The position numbers and the translations under genes are program-made. Below are positions 21,701 to 27,781 of a stretch of DNA of 64,000 nucleotides, piece after piece. The stretch is from Rhodobiaceae bacterium. GTDB taxonomy: Bacteria > Pseudomonadota > Alphaproteobacteria > Rhizobiales > Aestuariivirgaceae. Under the pieces are notes generated by a model, which did no database searches, had not been told where the DNA came from, and worked only from the letters and a program-made list of their open reading frames with translations. Where the stretch lies: contig VFJY01000065.1 of the NCBI GenBank assembly GCA_009885825.1, positions 1 to 64,000 on the forward strand. Direction: 5' to 3'. Each line of letters starts with the position of its first letter. The first letter of the stretch is position 1.

Positions 21701-22108
21701 CACGCCGGCTTCAATGGGAAAAAGCTGCAAGATGCGCTCGCAGAAAGCGTGGATGGTTTGGATCTTGAAGCCGCCGGGAGTTTCGAGAGTTGCGGTAAAC
21801 AGGCGGCGCGCCCGGCCGCGAAGCCTGTCATCGATCCTTTCGCAGCCGATGCTGGCAAGCTGCGAGGTCAGGTCAGGGTCATCAATGCCGATCCACTCGC
21901 TTAAGCGTTCATGCAGCCGGTTGGCCATTTCAGTGGCCGCAGCCTTGGTATAGGTGAGGCACAGGATGGTCGAGGGGTCCACACCTTCCAGCATGAGCCG
22001 AATGACCCGGTCGACCAGAACATGGGTTTTGCCCGACCCCGCATTGGCGCTGACCCAGGCGGAAGCCGCGGGATTGGACGCCCTTTTCTGTTCGGGCGTG
22101 GCGCTCAT
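18752..22108 (-). CDS. addA: Double-strand break repair helicase-nuclease AddA
   Basis: Helicase and nuclease subunit of AddAB, which resects double-strand ends for RecA. 1118 residues from ATG 22108, which overlaps the addB stop (ATGA); eight extra residues from 22132 are unlikely. UvrD-like motifs run in order: Walker A NAGSGKTH near residue 22-29, the DFEDLI stretch, Walker B VLVDEAQDTS, later SYRST and MTIHGAKGLE, and YVAMTRARDELYV. The C-terminal RecB-like nuclease motif LVLDYKTDW is near the end. Order addB-addA-trxA is typical of Alphaproteobacteria. Confidence 0.96.
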   Translation of the reverse strand: MSATPEQKRASNPAASAWVSANAGSGKTHVLVDRVIRLMLEGVDPSTILCLTYTKAAATEMANRLHERLSEWIGIDDPDLTSQLASIGCERIDDRLRGRARRLFTATLETPGGFKIQTIHAFCERILQLFPIEAGVAPGFEVLEASQAAELLNNSRDMVLLDAQRDENSPLAKAFATIARHAQTDAFDELLDSLIAKRQDLQDSLAHYKTLENIETDMRKQLGVKPGQTAETIRQQFLNFDRAMVERVAAEFLASGKRDQDTGARLLSLASAADGQAAALSYRKIFYTSKFDEPKLLTSIATKDLRDSNPWLLDWLQAEYDRAISLVQAEDSLIRIDATLALLLLADRIIAQFEIAKQRRGAYDFEDLILRTRDLLTDRRAAQWVLYKLDRGFQHVLVDEAQDTSLAQWQIVNALTEEFFSGEGALEKSGRTFFVVGDHKQSIYSFQGADPAAFELSRVKFRAQILAAAQAFHDVDLTISYRSTAEVLAIVDRVFAEGTRARIGLDGVIPRALHHESNRKSAPGLFELWPLIRPGEEPEPEPWQAPVDREPAKSPKRLLARQIALTIKSWLGRRNIAALGRAVEPGDILILFRTRSILFDALISELRKLGVPVAGADRLKLSKNIAVLDMMALVRFVLLPEDDYSLACILKSPLAPAPISEDMLFELANGRGRATLWARLSVSNDARCMEAFRTLKDWLRLSKYSRPFEFLSAVLIKTRKAILARLGSEAGDALDALLEASLTYEETCSSSLGGFADWFHSEDAEIKRNMESGRGEVRLMTIHGAKGLESSIVMLPDTTTPPDDRKNSSLMFVDMGPDKPSLPLWRLSRLSQSPVIDKWKNAVKDTALEEYRRLLYVAMTRARDELYVCGCQNRNKLSENSWYAMVLESLQLPQDGMDLWRFGPEALHGAISPVKVKEAEDMPTWLGSAPAFPDTVQKTFAPTRMASPHPAGSTAALGRGRIIHKILQELPRLEPQKQLEFAQRILARNSLDLGLADKVVGLLGHPDYRDFFGPESQPEVAIGAILPDGRRLTGKIDRLAVREKEILVLDYKTDWDAPVELQPDHPYVAQMASYVMALKLAYENRPVRAALLWTSVPRLTWVPQDMIQNAISHMAAIT

Positions 22109-25104
22109 GAGCTCTCTCCCGAGAGAACCCATTCCCGGTAGCGCGACAGGTGGTCATAGGGCGCCACCTCGTCTTCATTCTGAACCGCGAAGCGCGGAAT
22201 ATAGGCTTGGCCCGCGTCCTGGTATTTTTCCAGCAGGCCAATGAGGTTTTCGAGATGGCGACGCGCCGTTTCGGCGACATTGATGTCAACGGGTTTCAAC
22301 AGGCCGGGAGGCACGCCACCCGTAATCTTGATGTAGAGAAGTTCGCTGGCGTCATGCGGACCCAGTCCTTCAAACGCGCCATGCGAAAGCATCGCCGCCT
22401 GCAGGGTCAGTTGCGGAGAAAAACCCGCCTCGACTCTTTTGGCGCTTGGCGGTTCTCCGGTTTTGAAATCAATGATCCGTGCCGTTCCATCCGTCAGCAA
22501 ATCAATCCGGTCAGCCCGCGCGCTCAGCATAAACTTTGCAGCGCCGGTTTGCAGTTCCAAAATGCCGCGCGTTTCCGCCAGAATCCTGCGGGTGCCGGTG
22601 CGCAGCGAAACCTCATTTTCAATGATCCAGGCGGCAAGCCGCGCAAACCTGTTCCACCAGAACCCCATGATTTCCGCATTGTCCTTGAAGGCCAGGAAAT
22701 GCAGCCGCCCCAGATTGATCAGTTCATCCAGGGCTGCGGCAGGAAGAGTCAGCGGATATCTGCCAAAAAATTCGCCGATCACCGTGTGGAAAAGCGTTCC
22801 CCTCAGCGCCGCATCGGGCCGCGCCGAAATTTCGGCGAGCGGCTCCAGTCCCAGCACGGAGCTTGCATAGATGGCATAGGGGTCGCGAATGAGCGTTTCA
22901 ATGCGTGTGACACTGAGGCGGCGGGGCCTGGCAAATACGGGAGGACGCGGCAGCGGCTTCGGCAAAGGCGAAATTGCAGGCGGCTCATCCAGCCGCCCCG
23001 CCCATGTCTGCCATGGCTCCGCCGCAAGCTTTGCCATATCCAGACCCGCCGCCTTGGCGATCGTCTGCAGGCGCAAGATCCACCGGGATGGAATTGCAGG
23101 TTCCATGCCGTCGCGCCGTGACCATGTGAGGAATACTTTCTGCGCGCCAAAGGCCTGGATGAAATCATGGGCCGACTGGCCGATCTGCCGCTCCGGCTGG
23201 TGCATGCCGAAAATATCGCGCATGGGCCGGTTGAGCCACGGTCCCGGCTGCGCCTGCCGCGGCCAATTGCCTTCATTCAGGCCGCCGAGAATGACAGTTT
23301 GCGGGGCCACCAGCCGGGCTTCCAAAAGGCCAAGGATCGAAAGCCGCGCTGTTTGGATATTGGCGTTTCGCAAGGGAATCGATTGCAGGTGGTGGCGTAT
23401 GGTGATTGCCGCGCGGTTGAAATCGCAGGCGGGAAACCGCCGGGCCTCCTGTCGCAGCGTCTCTATCAACAGGCGCAGTGTTTCCGCCTCGACGCCCAGC
23501 CAGAATTCCGGCCCCGCAATGTTTTCAGCGACTGAGATGAGATTCTCCAGATGCAGGGAAAATGTGTTTAGAGCGGGCTGTGAGAGCGGCAACAGTATTT
23601 CTGCGATGTGTTGAAGGCCGGTTCTGGCGTTTTGCCAGTCACTGTCTTCCAGCCTTCGGACGGAAGGATGCGGGTGAGCATCTTCAGCACTGGTATTCGC
23701 GCACCGGTCAAACAACGCCACAAGCTGGCCAACGCCACCGCTCACCGGAAGCGAGCGAAACAGGGTGAGTTCGAGATGCATGGAAAAACGCCGAAATGCA
23801 TCGCGCTCAAACCCAAATCTGGCGAGCGGATGGCCAAGCAGGGCAACCAGCGCTGGCGCCGAAAATTCATGCCTGACGGCATCCATCAGCAGCCCCATGA
23901 GCGAGGCGGCGCCGAAATGAATGAGCGGTTCACCGGCTGAATCATCAACGCTGATGTTCCAGCGCGCCAGCGCCGATTTGACCCGCCGGGCCAATCCCCG
24001 GTCAGGCGTCACCAGTGCGATTTCGCCCGTGGGCTTTTCAAGTTCACGCCGCATGACAAGCGCGATGATTGAAGCCTCGTCATTTTTGTCTTTGGCCTCG
24101 ATGAGCGAGACACCGGCGAGACCGTCGCGCACCTGTGCCTGGCCATCGGCAAGGATCACCCGCCATTTGTCGGCGACATCCGAGGGCCGCATGAGTTCGC
24201 TGGCAAGCCAGCCCCGGCTGCCGGCACGCGCGCCCAGAACCGGAACGCCGCCGCGCTCCACATCCAGTTCATCGATCAACTGCTTCAGCGTGTACTGGGG
24301 ATGCTGTGGCGTCACACTGTCCCAGCTCTCGGCATCCATCTGCTGGTCCAGCCCCGGCAAGATCACCGCGCCATGCGCAAGCCTGGAAATGGCCTTGAGC
24401 AACTCCCGCGTGGCATGGATTGTGCCTGTCGAACCTGCCGCAATGATCGGCCCGCGTGGCGGATGTTCACCCAGCCGGCTGGCTTCCAGCCGTAGCAGCC
24501 CTCCCCGGCGCTCCTTGGCCCCCATGATGTTTTCACGGACATAGAGAGCAGGCAGTCTTACGCGGATGAGGTCGAGGAGGCTGAGGATGGCTTCCCGGTG
24601 CACGGCGAGATCAACCTGATAGGCTTCGGGTATGCGCTCCAGGGAAATCTCCTCGGTTTCCAGGCTGTCGACAAGCTCTGCGAGGCTTGCGGCCAGCGAC
24701 TGGGCTTGGCCGGGCGAGGCGGCGATTTCCTGCGCCAGAGCCAGATGCGGATTTTCCTGCGCCCATTCATCAACGAAAGACACCAGCGCAAACGCCCGCC
24801 CGATGGGCGGAATTTCCGGCGGCAATTGCAAATCCATTGGCTGGATTTCAAGCAGGTCCTCATCCACATCCCCAATGGGCCGGATGCTGGGCAGGAGCAA
24901 CGCGGATTTTCCGCTGTCCGCCAGCAGCCTGAATTGCAGTTCCCGCGCCGCCCGCCGTGTGGGAACCAGGATGGTCCACGCCGCGAGGTCGCCAGCCATG
25001 GTGCCCTTGGAAAACGGAAACCCGGTCAGGATTGTTTTTGACAGGATATCCAGGAATGGCGCGTCGCACGGTATGGTGAATACGTTTGCGTGGCTTTTAT
25101 GCAT
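22105..25104 (-). CDS. addB: Double-strand break repair protein AddB
   Basis: Second subunit of AddAB, with a nuclease domain and a helicase-like but ATP-site-lacking N-terminal part. 999 residues from ATG 25104; TTG 25125 is possible. There is no Walker A: the start reads TILVPTRRAARELQ, as in alphaproteobacterial AddB. The RecB-family nuclease motif IIDFKTGEPP, with a following Gln-rich PQLTLQAAM strand, is about 130 residues from the end. In related genomes murU lies directly upstream; here accessory DNA intervenes. Confidence 0.94.
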   Translation of the reverse strand: MHKSHANVFTIPCDAPFLDILSKTILTGFPFSKGTMAGDLAAWTILVPTRRAARELQFRLLADSGKSALLLPSIRPIGDVDEDLLEIQPMDLQLPPEIPPIGRAFALVSFVDEWAQENPHLALAQEIAASPGQAQSLAASLAELVDSLETEEISLERIPEAYQVDLAVHREAILSLLDLIRVRLPALYVRENIMGAKERRGGLLRLEASRLGEHPPRGPIIAAGSTGTIHATRELLKAISRLAHGAVILPGLDQQMDAESWDSVTPQHPQYTLKQLIDELDVERGGVPVLGARAGSRGWLASELMRPSDVADKWRVILADGQAQVRDGLAGVSLIEAKDKNDEASIIALVMRRELEKPTGEIALVTPDRGLARRVKSALARWNISVDDSAGEPLIHFGAASLMGLLMDAVRHEFSAPALVALLGHPLARFGFERDAFRRFSMHLELTLFRSLPVSGGVGQLVALFDRCANTSAEDAHPHPSVRRLEDSDWQNARTGLQHIAEILLPLSQPALNTFSLHLENLISVAENIAGPEFWLGVEAETLRLLIETLRQEARRFPACDFNRAAITIRHHLQSIPLRNANIQTARLSILGLLEARLVAPQTVILGGLNEGNWPRQAQPGPWLNRPMRDIFGMHQPERQIGQSAHDFIQAFGAQKVFLTWSRRDGMEPAIPSRWILRLQTIAKAAGLDMAKLAAEPWQTWAGRLDEPPAISPLPKPLPRPPVFARPRRLSVTRIETLIRDPYAIYASSVLGLEPLAEISARPDAALRGTLFHTVIGEFFGRYPLTLPAAALDELINLGRLHFLAFKDNAEIMGFWWNRFARLAAWIIENEVSLRTGTRRILAETRGILELQTGAAKFMLSARADRIDLLTDGTARIIDFKTGEPPSAKRVEAGFSPQLTLQAAMLSHGAFEGLGPHDASELLYIKITGGVPPGLLKPVDINVAETARRHLENLIGLLEKYQDAGQAYIPRFAVQNEDEVAPYDHLSRYREWVLSGESS

Positions 25105-25559
25105 GGCCAAGGCGGAGGTTCCCAAATTAGACGTTTCCAGTCACGCCGTGTCTGTTTGTATCCTGACTGTACCAGCAGTTCGCCGGACCGTTAACCATAA
25201 GCGCATATTTTATCCAATTATTTCGGCCCTGGGCGCCGGCGGCCCCAAGCGAATGATTGACTGGAAATTTTGACTGTGCAGTATGGCGGCGGGACTAAAG
25301 ACAGCCTTTAAGTGGAAGCGGTGCGCGGATATTCAGATGTTCGCGCATTCTCTGAATGCGACGCGGGGTATTCTTCGCGGAAAAGGACTTGGCCCAACCA
25401 ATTTGAAAATTGAGTTGATTGAAAATTCTGTGCCCGCGTTGGGGGCGGCTGTCCTTTGCCAAATGAAGAATTGAATGATCTGCGGGTCTGCTTCAGCGGT
25501 TTTGCCATTTGCTTAAGGGATGCGGAAATCTGTCTGGTGGCGTTGCGTGGGAGTTGGGT
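25105..25559. other. Divergent intergenic region between addB and the LuxR-family gene
   Basis: About 455 bases with no supported gene. It must hold the promoters for addB (leftward) and the regulator (rightward). It is AT-rich around 25185-25225 and 25395-25440. TTAACCAT at 25191-25198 resembles a CtrA half site, but a full TTAA-N7-TTAA is absent. The right side ends with GGGAG six bases before the regulator start. Confidence 0.5.
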
Positions 25560-26375
25560 ATGCACATAGATGAGATCGTGGCCGTCTCGCCAGGAATTGA
25601 CTCGCCTGCAGGCGAGTATGGTTGTTCCGGCTCTCCGGATATCCCGCCAGTCGGGGAAGCCGCGCAAACCGCGCGTGTGGCCGTCGTTGATTCACGCAAT
25701 CTCCTGCGGGAATGCATCGTGCGTCACATCGCGGCATGCGGCGATTTTGTGGCGATGGGGTATGATTGCGTGGATGAGGTTTTCCATCCCGAAGGATCAC
25801 ATGATCATTCCATTGTCGTGCTGTGTTCAATCACTGAAACACGCAAGGCGGCTCTCGGCGAGCTGGCAAGGCTGCGAAACCGGAATTCATCTTGCCCCGT
25901 CGTGATCCTGACCGGCGTCAATGATCATGATTTGACCGCTGATTTTTTGCGCCATGGCGCCCGGGGCGTCATTCCCCTGGCGTTTCCGGCAGACAGCGTT
26001 GTTGAGGCATTGCGGTTTGTCCTTGCCGGGGGAACATTTGTTCCCTCTGAAAGCCTTCCCCCAAAACCCTGGATCACCGCCCGGCACGCATTGCCGGGAA
26101 ACTGCGCGTTGACCACAAGGGAAGAGCAGGTCGTGGCGCTTCTGCGGTCTGGCAAGCAAAACAAGCAGATTGCCCATGATATGGGCCTTGCAATCGGCAC
26201 GGTGAAGGTTCACCTGCACAATATCATGAACAAACTGGGTGCCCGCAACCGGATACAAGTGTTGGCCTGCAGGGGCCTGATTGCTGGATCCAAGCAGACA
26301 GCTACCGGCCATCCACCCCCTGTGTCGGCTGACACGGGAGCCATCGCTGGCCTTGTTCGTTCAGCCACTGCTTAA
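25560..26375 (+). CDS. LuxR-family transcriptional regulator with degenerate receiver domain
   Basis: 271 residues from ATG 25560, preceded by a good GGGAG; the frame open to 25509 lacks this. Residues about 37-160 have a receiver fold (RVAVVDSRNLLREC, PVVILTGV, GARGVIPL), but the phosphoacceptor position after VVL is Cys89 and the Lys position near residue 140 is Leu. It is therefore probably phosphorylation-independent. Residues about 184-240 are a clear LuxR/FixJ helix-turn-helix (LTTREEQVVALL, NKQIAHDMGLAIGTVKVH). The N-terminal 35 residues are unstructured. It converges on the NGN repeat genes and overlaps the last one by 74 bases, so it may control that locus, much as CsgD controls curli. 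The target is inference. Confidence 0.85.
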   Translation: MHIDEIVAVSPGIDSPAGEYGCSGSPDIPPVGEAAQTARVAVVDSRNLLRECIVRHIAACGDFVAMGYDCVDEVFHPEGSHDHSIVVLCSITETRKAALGELARLRNRNSSCPVVILTGVNDHDLTADFLRHGARGVIPLAFPADSVVEALRFVLAGGTFVPSESLPPKPWITARHALPGNCALTTREEQVVALLRSGKQNKQIAHDMGLAIGTVKVHLHNIMNKLGARNRIQVLACRGLIAGSKQTATGHPPPVSADTGAIAGLVRSATA

Positions 26376-26586
26376 GCAGATAATTGTCGCTGAAGCCGGT
26401 TCCGTTGCCGTTGAAGTTGTCGTTGTTTCCGTTGCCGTTGAAGCTTCCAGAATTTCCATTGCCATTGAAATTGCCGCCCCCCTGTCCGGGGCACAGGTCA
26501 GCCGGCGCCTTGTCAGGTGGGAGCGGCAGCAGGAAGCTTGTGCCAAGCAGGGCGGCAAAAACGACGCTTTTAGCGGTGATAGACAT
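26302..26586 (-). CDS. Small secreted NGN-repeat protein A (three 9-residue repeats)
   Basis: 94 residues; not a family I recognise. A hydrophobic N-terminus (about 1-22, KSVVFAALLGTSFLLPL) looks like a signal peptide, with no clear cleavage motif. Residues 37-63 are three tandem 9-mers of pattern x-x-[NS]-F-N-G-N-G-[NT]. The C-terminal 30 residues are not repetitive (DNYLLKQWLNEQGQRW). Cys32 and the Cys in LPCQP could form a disulfide. Two AGGAG-like sites precede ATG 26586. It is last in the apparent C-B-A operon, 31 bases after gene B. Its 3' end runs 74 bases into the regulator gene on the other strand, which is unusual. It may be a minor or capping subunit of a fibre; that is speculation. 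Confidence 0.7.
   Translation of the reverse strand: MSITAKSVVFAALLGTSFLLPLPPDKAPADLCPGQGGGNFNGNGNSGSFNGNGNNDNFNGNGTGFSDNYLLKQWLNEQGQRWLPCQPTQGVDGR
26398..26478 (-). repeat. Three in-frame 27-base repeats in NGN protein A
   Basis: Residues 37-63 of protein A are three consecutive 9-residue units: GGNFNGNGN, SGSFNGNGN and NDNFNGNGT. The FNGNG core is invariant. Confidence 0.85.
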
Positions 26587-26617
26587 GGCTCCTGCTCCTC
26601 AAATTATAGAAATGTCA

Positions 26618-27043
26618 TCAGGGATTGCCATTGAAATTTCCGTTGAAATTGCCAGCATTGTTGTTGCCGTTGAAGGACCCGCCGTTGAAGTTTCCATTTG
26701 AAAACCCCTTGTTGCCATTGCCGTTGAAACCGCCGGTGTTGCCGTTGCCATTGAAGGCGCCAACATTGTTGTTGCCGTTGCCTGGCCCCGTGTTGTCGTT
26801 ACCGTTGAAAGCGCCGACATTCTGGTTGCCGCTTGATTTCATCTTGTTGTTCCGGCCATTGAAGGCTCCAAGATTTTGGTTTCCGCCGTTGAATGCGCCA
26901 ATGTTTCCCTCGCCGGTGTTTTGATATCCAATGTTGTCTTGGTCGCCAAAGATCACCTCGCGGATTTTGTCGTCGAGCGCGTCAGCGAGGCTTGTTGTTG
27001 TCAAAAGGCCGAGCAGGGCCGCCGTGGTCAAAAAAAGTCTCAT
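26618..27043 (-). CDS. Small secreted NGN-repeat protein B (about ten-residue repeats)
   Basis: 141 residues from ATG 27043, with AGGAG six bases upstream; a 24-residue extension to 27115 is rejected. A clear signal peptide (residues 1-20, LFLTTAALLGLLTTTSLADA) predicts cleavage near SLA-DA and secretion across the inner membrane. After an acidic linker (DDKIREVIFGDQD), residues 37-140 are degenerate repeats of about 10 residues with core N-[ILV]-G-A-F-N-G. Some units are spaced 18 apart, and the tail shifts to FNGN units. There is no Cys. The N-x-G-x-x-N spacing recalls curlin and mycobacterial MPTR-type pentapeptide repeats, but neither family matches well. Function unknown; a beta-solenoid or amyloid-like fold is a reasonable guess. 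Confidence 0.75.
   Translation of the reverse strand: MRLFLTTAALLGLLTTTSLADALDDKIREVIFGDQDNIGYQNTGEGNIGAFNGGNQNLGAFNGRNNKMKSSGNQNVGAFNGNDNTGPGNGNNNVGAFNGNGNTGGFNGNGNKGFSNGNFNGGSFNGNNNAGNFNGNFNGNP
26624..26935 (-). repeat. Degenerate ten-residue repeat region in NGN protein B
   Basis: Residues 37-140 of protein B. NIGYQNTGEG, NIGAFNGGNQ, NLGAFNGRNN, NVGAFNGNDN and NVGAFNGNGN are the best units. Later units lose the aliphatic residue and become FNGN-rich. Confidence 0.75.
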
Positions 27044-27077
27044 TTTAAACTCCTGGATGAAGATGTGGTTTGGGGCG

Positions 27078-27105
27078 CCTGGGCTGGCCACTGCGCAAGC
27101 CCAGG
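27078..27105 (-). other. Hairpin in the spacer between NGN genes C and B
   Basis: CCTGGGCT (27078-27085) and AGCCCAGG (27098-27105) are perfectly complementary around a 12-base loop, in the 90-base gap between the two genes. There is no T-run on the minus strand, so it is more likely an RNA-processing, stability or partial-termination element that could set different levels of C and B. Confidence 0.5.
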
Positions 27106-27133
27106 GCTCCTTCATTTTACTGTCATGGAACGG

Positions 27134-27580
27134 CTAGCAAAGGTACAGGCAAGAAGGCACGTTGCCGTTGCCGTTATCGTTTCCGTTATAGCTGCCATAA
27201 TTCCAGTTGCCGTTGCCGTTGCCGTTGTAACTGCCATAGTTGCCATTGCCGTTGTAGTTGCCATTGTCATAGCCATGGTTCCAGTTGCCATTGTAGTTGC
27301 CGTTGCCGGAACCATAATTGGCGTTTCCATTGGCGTTTCCGTTGCCGGAACCCGTGTTGTAGTTGCCGTTGTAGTTGCCGTTGCCGGAGCCAATGTTGCC
27401 ATTGCCATTGCCATTGCCATTGTAGGATCCGGCATTGGCATTGCCATTTCCATTGCCGTTGTAGCTGCCGACATTGCCGTTGCCATTGCCATTGCCGTTG
27501 TTGTTCCCGCCGGTGACTGTCGCCTGCGCGAACGTCGCCATGGCCGCCAACAAGGCCGACGCGATCAAAAGTTTCTTCAT
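27134..27580 (-). CDS. Small secreted NGN-repeat protein C (nine exact 13-residue repeats)
   Basis: 148 residues from ATG 27580, with AGGAGGT eight bases upstream, one of the strongest ribosome sites in the window. The signal peptide (1-20, KKLLIASALLAAMATFAQA) has a good AQA cleavage site. The mature protein is almost wholly repeat: residues 25-141 are nine uninterrupted 13-mers in which Gly1, Asn4, Gly5, Asn6, Asn8, Gly9, Asn10 and Asn12 never vary. The other positions hold Ser/Tyr, Gly/Tyr/Ala/Asp and mixed residues including Trp. It ends PSCLYLC, with two Cys. There are no charged residues in the array except two Asp and one His. I know no named family. It is probably a structural, perhaps amyloid-like, surface protein; the strong translation signal suggests a major subunit. 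Confidence 0.8.
   Translation of the reverse strand: MKKLLIASALLAAMATFAQATVTGGNNNGNGNGNGNVGSYNGNGNGNANAGSYNGNGNGNGNIGSGNGNYNGNYNTGSGNGNANGNANYGSGNGNYNGNWNHGYDNGNYNGNGNYGSYNGNGNGNWNYGSYNGNDNGNGNVPSCLYLC
27158..27508 (-). repeat. Nine tandem 39-base in-frame repeats (13 residues each)
   Basis: 351 bases, exactly nine units, with no gaps or phase slips. At DNA level the plus strand is a run of GTTGCC/GTTGCCATT-like words with six-base sub-periodicity, so slippage would change length in frame. Unit pattern: G-[SNY]-x-N-G-N-x-N-G-N-x-N-x. Confidence 0.92.
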
Positions 27581-27751
27581 GATAGACCTCCTCAGTGCAA
27601 AGACGATCACTGCCGCTTGACTTATCTGGTGTCGCTGTTTCCAGAAGCTGCCCTATTCTTTGCCTTTTCAACAAACGCGACGATTGGCTTGTCGCATGGG
27701 GTAGGCGGCGCCCGCAATTCAGCCAATGGGCATATTGCGAAGGGCATATAA

Positions 27752-27781
27752 CTATAGGTTTAACGCTACTTGGATTGTCAA
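27752..27781 (-). promoter_or_regulatory. Candidate strong promoter for the NGN operon, overlapping the autotransporter stop
   Basis: On the minus strand TTGACA (plus 27776-27781) is a full-consensus -35, with CTATAG (plus 27752-27757) 18 bases on. The TGA of the autotransporter gene lies inside the -35. Transcription would start near 27745, giving a leader of about 165 bases before gene C, long enough for regulation. The leader contains no gene. Confidence 0.6.

Noticed and set aside
22150-23121. 323-codon frame antisense to addB
   Set aside because: A shadow frame with no start signal or domain. The AddB nuclease motif lies on the opposite strand.
25191-25198. CtrA binding site upstream of addB
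   Set aside because: Only the half site TTAACCAT is present; a full TTAA-N7-TTAA motif is absent, and this word is frequent by chance.
26398-27508. Regular repeats suggesting a CRISPR array
   Set aside because: Units are contiguous, in frame and coding, without unique spacers. No cas genes are in the window.
26618-27580. NGN proteins as mycobacterial PPE-MPTR homologues
   Set aside because: There is Asn/Gly spacing similarity only. There is no PPE domain, the signal peptides are Gram-negative style, and the repeat lengths differ.
26876-27751. Long plus-strand open frame (291 codons) across the NGN genes
   Set aside because: It is antisense to the repeat genes; the repeats lack stop-complement words, so frames stay open. 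The product is Val/Ile/Ala repeats with no start signal.
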